The translations under genes were made by a program, and so were the position numbers. This document shows, in pieces, positions 4,079-5,287 of a stretch of DNA of 5,287 nucleotides. The DNA comes from Candidatus Tagabacteria bacterium CG_4_10_14_0_2_um_filter_40_13 (GTDB lineage Bacteria > Patescibacteriota > Minisyncoccia > GCA-002779875): the NCBI GenBank assembly GCA_002792165.1, contig PFNV01000015.1:3112-8398 (forward strand). The letters are read 5' to 3'. Within the stretch, counting starts at the first letter, position 1; each line of letters begins with the position of its first letter. The notes under the pieces were generated by a model. That model worked only from the letters and a program-made list of their open reading frames with translations, was not told where the DNA came from and did not search any database.

Positions 4079-5194
4079 ATGGCCGGAAAGCTTGTTATTA
4101 CAACGGGCAGTTCGCGTTGCGGCAGGAAAGAATTATTTTTGCCGGGATTCGAAAAATATTGCGCGGAAAACGGGACAAAAGTGAAGATTTATAATGTTGG
4201 CGACATGATATTTCCTTGGGCTTGGTATAACATCCGGGAAGAATTGAATCGCGATACTATTTTGGACGTGAACCCTTTGGCGGTGGATATCATCCATGCG
4301 GCGGTTTTGCGGGATATCCATTCTTCTCTTAAGAAAGACTTGGAAGAAAACGACGCAGTTTTAATTAATTTGCATACTATTTTCATATGGCGGGATGTGT
4401 GGAACCGTGTTTTCAACGAACTTTTTATCCGGGAATTAATTGAAGATGGTCTTTCGCCCGATATGTTTATTTGCTTCATCGACCTAGCGGAAGATATTTT
4501 AAAAAGATTGAATGAGACCGACCAATGGCGGGGTCAAAAATTAACCGAGGACAATATTTGGTCTTGGGAAAATGAGGAAGCTAATAATACAAAAGCTCTT
4601 ACATATTTATTTGATGAGAAGAAAAAATTTTTCGTTATGCCGGCAAAGCAACCGCCCGAGACTTTGTATTATCTTCTTTTTGAACCCCAGCGGCCGGTAG
4701 TATATGCTCAAATGCCTATTACGCATGTTACGGCGCAGGACCTGAAAAGAGTAAAACAATTCATCGAGAAATTGCGGAAGTGGGCAGTCGTTTTCGATCC
4801 GTTGACCATTGAAACCGGACCGGTTGAAAGAGCTGAGGGTGATAACGAACAGATTCGCGTAAGACACAATCAGACCGCGTATAGGGATGTCGGATGGTTT
4901 ATTCCCCAAAGCGACGTTTGTATTGCTTACTACGTAAAAGTTGTATTTTCGGCAGGCGTAGTAGATGAAACCGCGACAGCATCCCAGCTTGGAAAACAGA
5001 CATGGGTGGTTTTTCCGAAAGATTACAGTCCGTTCATTCATTTCCGGGCGACACCAAACAGAATATTTCAGACGCCGGAAGAAGTTTTGGAATTTGCCGA
5101 AAAGGAATTTATTCCCTGGTGGACAAAAAAATGGCAGGAAAAATATGGCGAGAAGACGGTCTCTAAAGAAGCAATAATAAATACAACAACATAA
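4079..5194 (+). CDS. Fusion of degenerate adenylate-kinase-like domain and Rcl/DNPH1-like nucleotide N-hydrolase domain
   Basis: 371 residues from the ATG at 4079. Domain 1 (about 1-200) looks like an archaeal-type adenylate kinase: strand and loop KLVITTGSSRCGRKE (4-18), IYNVGDMIF (37-45), DAVLINLHT (92-100) and PDMFICFIDLAEDILKRL (127-144). The P-loop is damaged: Arg16 sits where the Walker Lys should be, followed by Lys-Glu instead of Ser/Thr. Domain 2 (about 205-345) resembles the nucleoside deoxyribosyltransferase/Rcl fold: VVYAQMPIT (207-215), AYRDVGWFIPQSDVCIAYY (267-285) and SAGVVDETATASQLGK (291-306). By my alignment Tyr209, Asp270, Ser291 and Glu297 match Tyr13, Asp69, Ser87 and Glu93 of rat Rcl, with the Ser-Glu spacing of six kept. 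Rcl cleaves dNMPs into base and deoxyribose 5-phosphate. No signal peptide or membrane segment is seen, so it is probably cytoplasmic. Fold assignment is fairly good; activity and substrate are inferred. Confidence 0.72.
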   Translation: MAGKLVITTGSSRCGRKELFLPGFEKYCAENGTKVKIYNVGDMIFPWAWYNIREELNRDTILDVNPLAVDIIHAAVLRDIHSSLKKDLEENDAVLINLHTIFIWRDVWNRVFNELFIRELIEDGLSPDMFICFIDLAEDILKRLNETDQWRGQKLTEDNIWSWENEEANNTKALTYLFDEKKKFFVMPAKQPPETLYYLLFEPQRPVVYAQMPITHVTAQDLKRVKQFIEKLRKWAVVFDPLTIETGPVERAEGDNEQIRVRHNQTAYRDVGWFIPQSDVCIAYYVKVVFSAGVVDETATASQLGKQTWVVFPKDYSPFIHFRATPNRIFQTPEEVLEFAEKEFIPWWTKKWQEKYGEKTVSKEAIINTTT

Positions 5195-5202
5195 AGAGAA
5201 CG

Positions 5203-5235
5203 AATCCTCCCATTAGGGAGGATTTTTATTTTCTC
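5203..5235 (+). terminator. Intrinsic terminator after the fusion gene
   Basis: AATCCTCCC (5203-5211) and GGGAGGATT (5216-5224) form a perfect nine-pair stem with an ATTA loop, followed by TTTATTTTCTC. It starts 8 nt after the stop of the fusion gene. Confidence 0.88.
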
Positions 5236-5287
5236 ATTTTTCGGCTATTATTGAGGTTATGATACGAGATGTTTTATCCGGCGAAAT

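Noticed and set aside
4607..5041. 144-residue minus-strand open frame
   Set aside because: It is fully antisense to the Rcl-like domain, with no ribosome site or recognisable motif.
5259..5287. Possible start of a next gene (ATG at 5259) or a TATGAT -10 box at 5258-5263
   Set aside because: Only nine codons are visible, GAGG is just 2 nt from the ATG, and no good -35 is present, so neither reading can be supported.
1..5287. CRISPR array, tRNA, rRNA, insertion sequence or known defence operon
   Set aside because: No regularly spaced repeats, no cloverleaf or rRNA-like sequence, no transposase, and no paired terminal inverted repeats were seen.

Overview
The window looks like a piece of a moderately AT-rich bacterial chromosome using the standard bacterial code (TGA is a real stop, at the end of nusG). 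The core block secE-nusG-rplK, a divergent thymidylate-kinase-family gene and several unfamiliar small or fused proteins would fit an uncultured lineage such as Patescibacteria (Parcubacteria-like). That placement is an inference from gene content and style, not a proof. Nothing resembles an insertion sequence, CRISPR array, tRNA or rRNA.

Left part (1-1552, minus strand): an SbmA/BacA-family inner-membrane transporter gene is followed after 2 nt by a TTG-started gene for a small membrane-anchored protein that runs off the window edge. The transporter lacks the first ~75 residues of E. coli SbmA and carries a ~95-residue hydrophobic insert. The 179-nt gap 1553-1731 is a divergent control region with one good sigma-70 promoter in each direction.

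Middle (1732-2978, plus strand): secE, nusG and rplK form a tight operon closed by an intrinsic terminator. rplA, the usual next gene, is absent. None of the three genes has an obvious Shine-Dalgarno sequence, unlike most other genes here.

Right part (2979-5287, plus strand): a short gene that appears frameshifted at an A7 run, a thymidylate-kinase-family gene, a terminator, then a 371-residue two-domain protein. Its N-terminal half resembles an archaeal-type adenylate kinase with a damaged P-loop. Its C-terminal half carries the Tyr/Asp/Ser/Glu signature of 2'-deoxynucleoside 5'-phosphate N-hydrolases (Rcl/DNPH1). A terminator closes it. This fusion, beside a nucleotide kinase whose base-recognition motif is altered, is the best candidate for an undescribed nucleotide-metabolism module.
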